From: Alphaproteobacteria bacterium
Lineage (GTDB): Bacteria > Pseudomonadota > Alphaproteobacteria > Rhizobiales > Aestuariivirgaceae
Direction: 5' to 3'
DNA: 8,033 nucleotides
Assembly: GCA_005884715.1 (NCBI GenBank)
Contig: VAZZ01000161.1
Location: 1-8,033 of the forward strand
Within the stretch, counting starts at the first letter, position 1, and the number at the start of each line of letters is the position of its first letter. The translations under genes and the position numbers were made by a program. The notes under the pieces were generated by a model. The model had not been told where the DNA came from, did no database searches, and worked only from the letters and a program-made list of their open reading frames with translations. This document shows, piece by piece, positions 1 to 5,606 of the stretch.

Positions 1-870
1 ACAGTGATGCGCCAGGGCGCCAAGGATCCGCTCGAATTCAAGCTGGTGCGCGATGTCATCAGGGTGAAGTCGGTGAAGTCCGAGATCGAAGGGCCGCAGA
101 AGGACGTCGGCTATATCCGCATCTCCTCTTTCACCGAGCAGACGCAGGAAGGCCTCGAAGCGGCGATCAACCAGATCAAGAAGGACACCGGTGACAAGCT
201 GAAAGGCTATATCATCGATATGCGCAACAATCCGGGCGGCCTGCTCGATCAGGCGATCTCGGTGTCTGATACCTTCCTCGATCGCGGCGAGGTCGTCTCG
301 ACGCGCGGCCGCAATGCTGATGAAACCCAGCGCTTCAATGCCCAGAAAGGTGATCTCGTCGATGGCAAGCCCATCGTCGTGCTGATCAATGGCGGCTCGG
401 CCTCGGCGTCCGAAATCGTCGCCGGCGCGCTGCAGGATCACAAGCGCGCCACCCTCATCGGCACGCGCTCCTTCGGGAAGGGTTCGGTGCAGACCATTAT
501 CCCGCTCGGCAGCCAGGGCGCGCTGAGATTGACCACGGCGCGCTACTACACCCCGGCCGGGCGTTCCATTCAGGCCAAGGGCATCGATCCCGACACGATC
601 ATCGAGCAGGACCTGCCGCCGGAACTCCTGGGCAAGGATACCTCGACCAAGGGCGAAGCCAGCCTCAGGGGCCATCTGACCAATGAAGGCGGCGGCGATG
701 AGGGCGGCGGATCTTCCGCCTATGTCCCCGACGACAAGACGAAGGATCTGCAACTCAAGGCCGCGATCGACGTCCTGCACGGTGTCAAGGTCGCGAGCAA
801 TGCCAAGCCCAAGGAAGCCAATAAGCCGCCAGAGAATGCCGGATCGGACAGCGAGACCAACGCTAACTGA
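1..870 (+). CDS. ctpA: Carboxy-terminal processing peptidase CtpA (S41 family), 3' part
   Basis: This is the C-terminal 289 codons of a periplasmic serine protease of the CtpA/Tsp family, which trims or degrades envelope proteins from their C-termini; the signal peptide and most of the PDZ domain lie upstream of the window. The frame is open from base 1. The catalytic core is clear: NPGG near residue 77, the serine motif GGSASASEIVAGALQD with the middle Ser encoded at 403-405, and the general-base Lys in SFGKG at 478-480. The Ser and Lys are 25 residues apart, as in E. coli Tsp (S430, K455). The family motif YYTPAGRSIQ..GI.PD follows. After about residue 205 comes a hydrophilic Gly/Asp/Lys-rich tail with a GGGDEGGGSS stretch, likely disordered. 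A terminator follows 20-odd bases after the stop, so ctpA ends its own transcript. The family assignment is firm; the physiological substrate is unknown. Confidence 0.95.
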   Translation, partial: TVMRQGAKDPLEFKLVRDVIRVKSVKSEIEGPQKDVGYIRISSFTEQTQEGLEAAINQIKKDTGDKLKGYIIDMRNNPGGLLDQAISVSDTFLDRGEVVSTRGRNADETQRFNAQKGDLVDGKPIVVLINGGSASASEIVAGALQDHKRATLIGTRSFGKGSVQTIIPLGSQGALRLTTARYYTPAGRSIQAKGIDPDTIIEQDLPPELLGKDTSTKGEASLRGHLTNEGGGDEGGGSSAYVPDDKTKDLQLKAAIDVLHGVKVASNAKPKEANKPPENAGSDSETNAN

Positions 871-891
871 TTCTTCTTAAGCTTGCGGAAT

Positions 892-933
892 TTTGGCGCG
901 CGATCGGTTCCCGGTCGCGCGCCGAATTTTTTT
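892..933 (+). terminator. Rho-independent terminator of ctpA
   Basis: A GC-rich hairpin has arms at 895-907 and 911-923 (GGCGCGCGATCGG pairing with CCGGTCGCGCGCC, one G-T wobble) and a three-base TTC loop. It is followed by two A's and an unbroken run of seven T's (927-933). It lies 22 bases after the ctpA stop. This is a textbook intrinsic terminator and separates ctpA from the yibQ-rppH group. Confidence 0.92.
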
Positions 934-1014
934 GCGGGTAGGGCAGTTGTGGCTGTCTCGCAATTGGTCGGTGCCTATCCCAGCGGCCACGTCCGCCCAA
1001 ACCCTCTCTCAAGC

Positions 1015-1054
1015 TAGAATCCCGTTCTAATTCAAGGGGTAAACCGTGTATTAA
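1015..1054 (+). promoter_or_regulatory. Candidate promoter/operator region before the yibQ-like gene
   Basis: Transcription of the four-gene group must start between the ctpA terminator (933) and the start codon at 1096. The only notable structure is the short inverted repeat TAGAA-tcccg-TTCTA (1015-1029), whose left part, TAGAAT, resembles a -10 hexamer, and the AT-rich TATTAA at 1049-1054. No convincing -35 sits 16-18 bases upstream of either. A GANTC methylation site (1017-1021) lies inside the inverted repeat. Placement of a promoter here is an inference from position and base composition. Confidence 0.25.
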
Positions 1055-1095
1055 CTGTTCCGAGCGCAGCATTGCCTGAGGGAGACGATTCGGTA

Positions 1096-2238
1096 ATGCG
1101 GCGAGACGAACTGCGGCAACCTTTGCGCAAGCGCGGGGCTTTCGAGAAGCTCTGGGCCAAGCGGCCGTCTGCCCTGCTGGCGGCATCGCTCGCAGCAGCG
1201 CTGCTCCTGGGCCTCAGCACACTGTGGCTGCTCCGCACGCCCTATCCCTATGCCGGTGAACCGGTCGTGATGGTGAAGATCCCGCCTGTCGAGGTGCTCC
1301 AGACGGCCTCGACCGATCCGGCACCGGAAGTCGCGGCGGAACCCGCCGAGAAGCCGGATGACGGCGAGCGGCAGAAGGTCCAGATACTCGAAGCAGCGCC
1401 GCAGGAAACCGTCGAGACGGAAGCGGCAATCATCGTATCGCCACGCCGGACACTGAAACCTGCCCCCGTGGCCGAGGTCAGCGAGGCCGGCCCCTATGGC
1501 GTCCTGCCCCGCATCGGTTCCGGCAACAGGAAGCCGCAGAATGTCTATGCGCGCCCGGTATCGGCCGGCATCATCCATTCCGACATGCCGAAAGTCGCGA
1601 TCCTCTTGGGCGGTATGGGCCTCAATGCCGAACTGACCAAGAAGGCCACCAGCACGCTGCCCGGCGAAGTGACGTTTGCTTTCGCCCCTTATGGCGAGGA
1701 CCTGCAGGTGCAAGTGAACAGGGCCCGCGCCCAGGGCCATGAGATCATGCTGCAGTTGCCGCTCGAGCCTTTCGGCTATCCGGCCGCCAATCCCGGGCCA
1801 AAGACCCTGATGGCTTCCGCCGACGCCAAGACCAATCTCGACGCGCTCGCCTGGCATATGGGCCGCTTCGCCGGCTATACCGGCATCATCAATTACATGG
1901 GCGCCCTGCGCCCGGTGCTCGCCGAAATGAAGAAGCGCGGTCTCGTCTTCCTCGATGATGGCGTGGCGAACCGGAGCATGTCGGCCCATATCGGCGAACT
2001 CCTCGGCTTGCCGGTCAAGAGTGGTGCAAAAGTGATCGACGCCGATCCCGCCCAGCAAAGCATTGAACAGGCGCTCGACGAGCTTGAGGCCGAGGCCAAG
2101 GCGAATGGCTTCGCCATTGGCACCGGAACCGGCCTCGATGTGACGATCGATGCCGTCGATGAATGGTCGCGTTCGCTCGCCGAAAAGGGCATATTGCTGG
2201 TTCCCGTCAGCGCTGCCTATCGTGGAAGAGCCGGTTAG
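1096..2238 (+). CDS. Divergent polysaccharide deacetylase family protein (YibQ-like), membrane anchored
   Basis: A 380-residue protein of the YibQ / Polysacc_deac_2 family, whose fold resembles carbohydrate deacetylases; the substrate is not established. A basic N-terminus (residues 1-24) precedes a single membrane helix (about 25-46), then a Pro/Glu/Ala-rich linker to about 160, then the conserved domain (about 165-375), so the domain should face the periplasm. Recognisable family blocks are LQLPLEPFGYP, GPKTL, GYTGIINYMGA and RGLVFLDDG. The first strand ends in GGMG (172-175), where canonical members have a metal-binding Asp-Asp. I chose ATG 1096 because AGGGAG (1079-1084) lies 11 bases upstream; a TTG at 1072 would add eight residues but lacks a good ribosome site. 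The stop overlaps the rppH start by one base, implying co-translation. Family certain, activity uncertain. Confidence 0.88.
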   Translation: MRRDELRQPLRKRGAFEKLWAKRPSALLAASLAAALLLGLSTLWLLRTPYPYAGEPVVMVKIPPVEVLQTASTDPAPEVAAEPAEKPDDGERQKVQILEAAPQETVETEAAIIVSPRRTLKPAPVAEVSEAGPYGVLPRIGSGNRKPQNVYARPVSAGIIHSDMPKVAILLGGMGLNAELTKKATSTLPGEVTFAFAPYGEDLQVQVNRARAQGHEIMLQLPLEPFGYPAANPGPKTLMASADAKTNLDALAWHMGRFAGYTGIINYMGALRPVLAEMKKRGLVFLDDGVANRSMSAHIGELLGLPVKSGAKVIDADPAQQSIEQALDELEAEAKANGFAIGTGTGLDVTIDAVDEWSRSLAEKGILLVPVSAAYRGRAG

Positions 2239-2735
2239 TGAGCAAGAAGAAGTCTGACCTTGCCTATCGTCCCTGTGTGGGCGTCATGCTGATCAATCCC
2301 AGGGGACTGGTCTGGATCGGCCGGCGCGCCGACAAGCCCAATGATGAAGGCGGCGGACAATGGTGGCAGATGCCGCAGGGCGGCATCGACAAGGGCGAGT
2401 TTCCCGAAGCAGCGGCGCGGCGCGAATTGGCGGAGGAGACCGCCGTCACCTCGGCGGAAGTGATCGCCGAAGCCCCCGACTGGTACAATTACGATCTCCC
2501 CCCTCATCTGATCGGCAAATCCTGGGGCGGCAAATATCGCGGCCAGACGCAGAGATGGTTCGCCCTGCGTTTCACAGGAGACGACAGCGAAGTGAATCTG
2601 AAGCCGCCAGGCCACAAACAGGAATTCGACCAGTGGCGCTGGACGAAGATGAACGAGGTCCTCGACCTCATTGTACCCTTCAAGCGCGAGGTCTACGAAA
2701 AGGTAATTGCCGCATTCCGCCATCTCGGAGCTTGA
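2238..2735 (+). CDS. rppH: RNA pyrophosphohydrolase RppH (Nudix; IalA/NudH type)
   Basis: A 165-residue cytoplasmic Nudix hydrolase of the RppH group, which converts 5'-triphosphate RNA ends to monophosphates and so starts mRNA decay; family members also cleave dinucleoside polyphosphates (IalA of Bartonella). The signature WWQMPQGGID (42-51) leads into the Nudix box at 48-70, with metal-binding glutamates in RELAEE (E63, E66, E67). The usual Gly near the end of the box (EETG) is Ala here (EETAV). The N-terminal YRPCVGVMLIN and the C-terminal FDQWRW block also match RppH. The start is GTG 2238, the G of the preceding TAG, with GGAAGAG (2223-2229) at good spacing; a longer frame from 2163 would run deep into the upstream gene and adds nothing conserved. 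The stop overlaps the next ATG by one base. Confidence 0.94.
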   Translation: MSKKKSDLAYRPCVGVMLINPRGLVWIGRRADKPNDEGGGQWWQMPQGGIDKGEFPEAAARRELAEETAVTSAEVIAEAPDWYNYDLPPHLIGKSWGGKYRGQTQRWFALRFTGDDSEVNLKPPGHKQEFDQWRWTKMNEVLDLIVPFKREVYEKVIAAFRHLGA

Positions 2736-2959
2736 TGGTGAGCCGCGCCCAGAACGTCTGGACCGTCTTGACGCTCGCGGCGACGGCTATCGCTTTTATG
2801 TTGCTTCTGTTTCCGCCGTTTTCTTTCTGGATCAGCTTCGCCATCGCCGCCATCGCTTTCTTCATTGTTTCGGGCATTGGCTACCGCTATTTCCTGAACC
2901 ATGCGGCGCCGAAGGAGATCCGCGAAGATCTTGAGGCCCGCAAGAACAGCCCCGGTTAG
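2735..2959 (+). CDS. Small two-helix membrane protein, function unknown
   Basis: A 74-residue hypothetical protein. Its ATG overlaps the rppH TGA by one base (TGATG), and CGGAG at 2726-2730 serves as ribosome site, so translation is probably coupled to rppH. Residues about 11-27 and 31-51 are strongly hydrophobic, with a Pro-Pro turn between them (LLLFPPFSFW), giving a predicted helical hairpin in the inner membrane. A charged tail follows (PKEIREDLEARK), predicted cytoplasmic if both ends lie inside. No catalytic or ligand motif is visible. The tight coupling on the 5' side and the eight-base gap to the next gene argue that it is a real gene rather than chance. I do not recognise a named family. 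Confidence 0.75.
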   Translation: MVSRAQNVWTVLTLAATAIAFMLLLFPPFSFWISFAIAAIAFFIVSGIGYRYFLNHAAPKEIREDLEARKNSPG

Positions 2960-2967
2960 CCTCCAAT

Positions 2968-3633
2968 ATGTTCAAACATATCATCTTCGATTGCGACGGC
3001 GTGCTGGTCGACAGCGAGCCTCTGTCGATGGAGGTCGATCGCGACATCCTGGCCGAGAACGGCATCGCCATGACGCTCGAGGAAGTAGGCTCGCAATTCA
3101 TTGGCCTGACTTTCGAAGCCTTCGTCGAGAAGATCGAAAGCGACTATCGCATCAAGCTGCCCAGGAATGTGACCGAGGACAAGAACCGCCGCCTGCTGGC
3201 GCTCTATGAGCGCAAGCTCAAGGCCGCGCCCGATATCCATGATATACTGGCCCTGATGGCGCTGCCGATGAGTGTGGCCTCCAACAGCCCGCGCCATCGC
3301 GTCGAAGCGGCCTTCCGCATCGCTGGGCTTTCGAAATTCTTCGGCGACCGCATCACCACCTTTGAGGATGTGGCGCGGGGTAAGCCCGCACCCGACGTCT
3401 ATCTCGAAGCCGCCAAGCGCGCGCGGGTCACGACCGGATCCTGCCTCGTCATCGAGGACAGCAAGGCTGGCGTCGCCTCCGCGGTTGCTGCCGGATGCCA
3501 TGTGATAGGCTTTACCGGCCTCGCCCATGATGGCGCGGCACTGGGCAGATCGCTGTCCCGGCTGGGCGCCAGAAAGGTGGTTAACCGGCATGCCGATCTG
3601 CCTGCGGCAATTGCTGCCGCTTTAAGGCTTTGA
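2968..3633 (+). CDS. HAD-superfamily phosphatase (beta-phosphoglucomutase-like)
   Basis: A 221-residue HAD hydrolase of the phosphoglycolate phosphatase / beta-phosphoglucomutase branch, acting on a small phosphorylated metabolite. Motif I is FDCDGVLVDSE with the nucleophile Asp8 and acid/base Asp10. Motif II is the Ser in VASNSP (Ser105), motif III is Lys139 in GKPAPD, and motif IV is Glu163-Asp164 in IEDSKAG. The helical cap sits between motifs I and II (about 18-90). Everything needed for catalysis is present and the length is normal. The start ATG lies eight bases after the membrane-protein stop with no recognisable Shine-Dalgarno (CCTCCAAT precedes it), so it may depend on coupling to upstream translation. 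The substrate cannot be told from sequence; phosphoglycolate or a sugar phosphate are the usual candidates. Confidence 0.9.
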   Translation: MFKHIIFDCDGVLVDSEPLSMEVDRDILAENGIAMTLEEVGSQFIGLTFEAFVEKIESDYRIKLPRNVTEDKNRRLLALYERKLKAAPDIHDILALMALPMSVASNSPRHRVEAAFRIAGLSKFFGDRITTFEDVARGKPAPDVYLEAAKRARVTTGSCLVIEDSKAGVASAVAAGCHVIGFTGLAHDGAALGRSLSRLGARKVVNRHADLPAAIAAALRL

Positions 3634-3660
3634 CTTTCCGGGACATTGCGCCCATATAGC
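3630..3660 (+). promoter_or_regulatory. Candidate sigma-70 promoter for the helicase gene
   Basis: TTGACT (3630-3635) matches five of six consensus -35 bases and overlaps the HAD stop codon. CATATAGC follows, giving a -10 at 3653-3658 with a 17-base spacer, or TATAGC (3655-3660) with 19. The layout resembles housekeeping promoters of alphaproteobacteria. It is the best promoter-like match I found upstream of the helicase and would start a leader of about 185 bases. Not proven. Confidence 0.5.
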
Positions 3661-3694
3661 CCGTGCTCGCTGCATAACAACGGATGCGTGAAGT

Positions 3695-3727
3695 GGCGCT
3701 TAAGCGCCCCGTCCGGCTCTTGCGAGC
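3695..3727 (+). other. Two adjacent stem-loops in the helicase leader
   Basis: GGCGCTTAAGCGCC (3695-3708) is a perfect 14-base palindrome that as RNA can fold as a 5-bp stem with a UUAA tetraloop. Seven bases later GCTC-TTGC-GAGC (3716-3727) can form a second small hairpin. Neither is followed by a T-run, so these are not terminators. They lie in the 217-base gap between the HAD stop and the helicase start, which holds no other gene I can support. A role as an RNA regulatory element or protein-binding palindrome is inference. Confidence 0.4.
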
Positions 3728-3850
3728 ATCTCCAAACATTCCTGTCACGCGGAAGGTTTCAGCGCCGCGCCCAGGGTCTGCGCTTCATTGCGCATGCCCG
3801 TTTCGGACAGGACGGTGCTGCTCATCCGTTCCGAATTTGAAAGCTGTATT

Positions 3851-5149
3851 TTGACTCATTTCAAAGACCTTGGCCTCGACCCGGCGCTCCTCAAAGCACT
3901 GGACCAGCGAGGCTATCAGACACCCACGCCGATCCAGACAGCGGCCATTCCCGAACTCCTGAAGGGCAGTGACCTGCTCGGCATCGCCCAGACTGGCACC
4001 GGCAAGACCGCTGCTTTCGCGCTGCCGATCCTCGATCGTCTGTCGAAGCTGAAGGGCCGTCCCGATCGCGGCACCTGCCGCGCCCTCATTCTGTCGCCGA
4101 CCCGCGAACTGGCCGCCCAGATCGGTGAGAGCTTCCGCACTTACGGCAAGTTTCTGCGCGTGTCGCAGGCGACCGTCTTTGGCGGCGTTTCCATCAGCAG
4201 CCAGATCCGCGCCGTAGGCCAAGGCGTCGATATCGTGGTTGCGACGCCAGGCCGGCTTGTCGATCTCATCGACCGCCGCGTGCTGAGCCTTGCGAAAGTC
4301 GAGGTTCTCGTTCTCGACGAAGTCGACCAGATGCTCGATCTGGGCTTCATCCATGCCATCCGCAAGATCACCGGCCTGCTTCCGGCCAAGCGCCAGAATC
4401 TGTTCTTTTCGGCGACCATGCCGAAGGAGATCGCCGGCCTTGCCGCAGCTCTTCTGAGGGATCCGGTGTGCGTCGAGATCACGCCAAGGGCGACAACCGT
4501 CGAGCGCGTCAATCAGAGCATCATCCATGTCGAAACCCGCAACAAACTTGCGCTGCTGCTCAATCTGCTTGAGCAGAACGCCATGCCGCGCACGCTGGTG
4601 TTCACTCGCACGAAGCATGGCGCCGACAAGGTGGTGAAAGGCCTGATCCAGAAGCGCATCGAGACGGCGGCGATCCACGGCAACAAATCGCAGAGCCAGC
4701 GCGAACGCGCCCTTGCCAGCTTCAAGAGCAGCAGGCTGCGCGTGCTGGTGGCGACCGACATCGCGGCGCGCGGCATCGACATCGACGGCGTATCGCATGT
4801 CGTCAATTACGATCTGCCCTTCGTGCCCGATTCCTATGTCCATCGCATCGGCCGCACTGCGCGCGCCGGCGCCTCGGGTGAGGCGGTGGCTTTCTGCGAT
4901 CACGAAGAGCGTCCGCTGCTGCGCGATATCGAGCGCACCATCCGCCAGAAAATCCCTGTGACACAGCATGCCATGAGCATCGCGACGCCGGATCCGGGCG
5001 AGCGCTCGGGCGCTGCCCAGGGCCATCACCGTCCGCACCAGAACCAGCCGTCATGGCGCAAGAAACCCGGCCAGAAGCCGCAAGGCGGCGCCCGTGGCAA
5101 GTGGCGCCCGAAGCAGCAGCAGCGCCAGGGCGGCGGTCAGCCCCGCTAA
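3851..5149 (+). CDS. DEAD-box ATP-dependent RNA helicase (RhlE-like)
   Basis: A 432-residue cytoplasmic RNA helicase that remodels RNA duplexes using ATP, with roles typically in ribosome assembly, RNA decay or cold adaptation. All family motifs appear in order: the Q motif (F4...PTPIQ), motif I AQTGTGKT (46-53), Ia PTRELA (83-88), GG (111-112), Ib TPGR (132-135), motif II DEVD (156-159, Val for Ala), motif III SAT (187-189), motif V ATDIAARGID (301-310) and motif VI HRIGRTAR (331-338). Residues 380-432 are a basic Gly/Gln/Arg-rich tail, probably for RNA binding. I chose TTG 3851 because family proteins start at this point (MTHFKDLGL) and GAAAG (3839-3843) lies seven bases upstream; ATG 3794 or TTG 3788 would add unconserved residues without a good ribosome site. 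It is probably transcribed from its own promoter and converges on the atp operon. Confidence 0.93.
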   Translation: MTHFKDLGLDPALLKALDQRGYQTPTPIQTAAIPELLKGSDLLGIAQTGTGKTAAFALPILDRLSKLKGRPDRGTCRALILSPTRELAAQIGESFRTYGKFLRVSQATVFGGVSISSQIRAVGQGVDIVVATPGRLVDLIDRRVLSLAKVEVLVLDEVDQMLDLGFIHAIRKITGLLPAKRQNLFFSATMPKEIAGLAAALLRDPVCVEITPRATTVERVNQSIIHVETRNKLALLLNLLEQNAMPRTLVFTRTKHGADKVVKGLIQKRIETAAIHGNKSQSQRERALASFKSSRLRVLVATDIAARGIDIDGVSHVVNYDLPFVPDSYVHRIGRTARAGASGEAVAFCDHEERPLLRDIERTIRQKIPVTQHAMSIATPDPGERSGAAQGHHRPHQNQPSWRKKPGQKPQGGARGKWRPKQQQRQGGGQPR

Positions 5150-5160
5150 ACCAGAAACCA

Positions 5161-5187
5161 ATAAAGGTCCGCAAAGCGGGCCTTTAT
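5161..5187. terminator. Shared bidirectional terminator between helicase and atpC
   Basis: A near-perfect hairpin has a 12-bp stem (5161-5172 with 5176-5187, one wobble pair) and an AAA loop. On the plus strand the 3' arm ends CCTTTATC, and on the minus strand it ends ACCTTTATTGGTTT, so it can terminate the helicase transcript rightward and the atp transcript leftward. It sits 12 bases after the helicase stop and 22 bases past the atpC stop. The T-tracts are short, so efficiency may be moderate. Confidence 0.8.
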
Positions 5188-5208
5188 CATCTCAGCTTAC
5201 AGCTCAAA

Positions 5209-5601
5209 TCAAAGAGCGCTTTGCAGCGCCAGGAGATGGTCCAGATTCTCCTGCGCGCGGCGCCGGGTTTCATCATCCTGCGCGTCCGACACATCTTCCT
5301 GCGCATCCCTGACTTCCTGCGCCAGCCGCGCGGCATCGAGCTCGGCGATCGGCACCGCGACTTCGGCGAGAAGCGTGAGGCCTTGCGGATTCACTTCGGC
5401 GAACCCGCCGCGCACAAAGATACGCTCCTTTGCACCACCTTCCTTGGTGATGGTGACGACGCCCGGACGCAAGGTCGAGAGCACCGGCGCATGCCCCGGC
5501 AGGATACCCATGTCGCCGTCGGTGCCCGGAATATCGACTTCCGCGACTTCGCCCGAGAAGAGCAGCCGTTCCGGCGAGACGAGTTCGAAATGGAGCGCCA
5601 T
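5209..5601 (-). CDS. atpC: F1 ATP synthase epsilon subunit
   Basis: A 130-residue epsilon subunit of the F1 central stalk, which binds gamma and the c-ring and can inhibit ATP hydrolysis. The N-terminal beta-sandwich (1 to about 85) has the usual signatures: FELVSPERLLFSG, VDIPGTDGDMGILPGHAPVLSTLRPG and FVRGGFAEV. The C-terminal helical hairpin (about 87-130) is Ala/Glu/Asp/Arg-rich. Length is normal for alphaproteobacteria and the frame is intact, unlike its two upstream neighbours. The ATG lies five bases after the atpD stop, with GAGG about 12 bases upstream inside the end of atpD, so it is the last gene of the operon and probably translationally coupled. A shared hairpin follows the stop. 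Confidence 0.96.
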   Translation of the reverse strand: MALHFELVSPERLLFSGEVAEVDIPGTDGDMGILPGHAPVLSTLRPGVVTITKEGGAKERIFVRGGFAEVNPQGLTLLAEVAVPIAELDAARLAQEVRDAQEDVSDAQDDETRRRAQENLDHLLALQSAL

Positions 5602-5606
5602 GATGA

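Noticed and set aside
1024..1040. Possible LexA-type GTTC-N7-GTTC box
   Set aside because: One GTTC is present at 1024-1027 but no second GTTC follows at the required spacing.
1051..2058. 335-codon open frame on the minus strand opposite the YibQ-like gene
   Set aside because: The plus-strand frame carries a recognised family with a membrane helix and a ribosome site; the opposite frame has low-complexity Arg/Gly/His content and no family match by eye.
2163..2237. Upstream extension of rppH by 25 codons
   Set aside because: It would overlap the YibQ-like gene extensively. The GTG at 2238 has a ribosome site and matches the normal RppH N-terminus.
3646..3840. 64-codon plus-strand frame in the helicase leader
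   Set aside because: No ribosome site or conserved character, and it contains the palindrome; the region reads better as an untranslated leader.
3785..5038. 417-codon open frame on the minus strand opposite the helicase
   Set aside because: It mirrors the helicase codon pattern in high-G+C DNA, has no recognisable domain and is rich in Ala/Arg/Asp/His as expected of a shadow frame.
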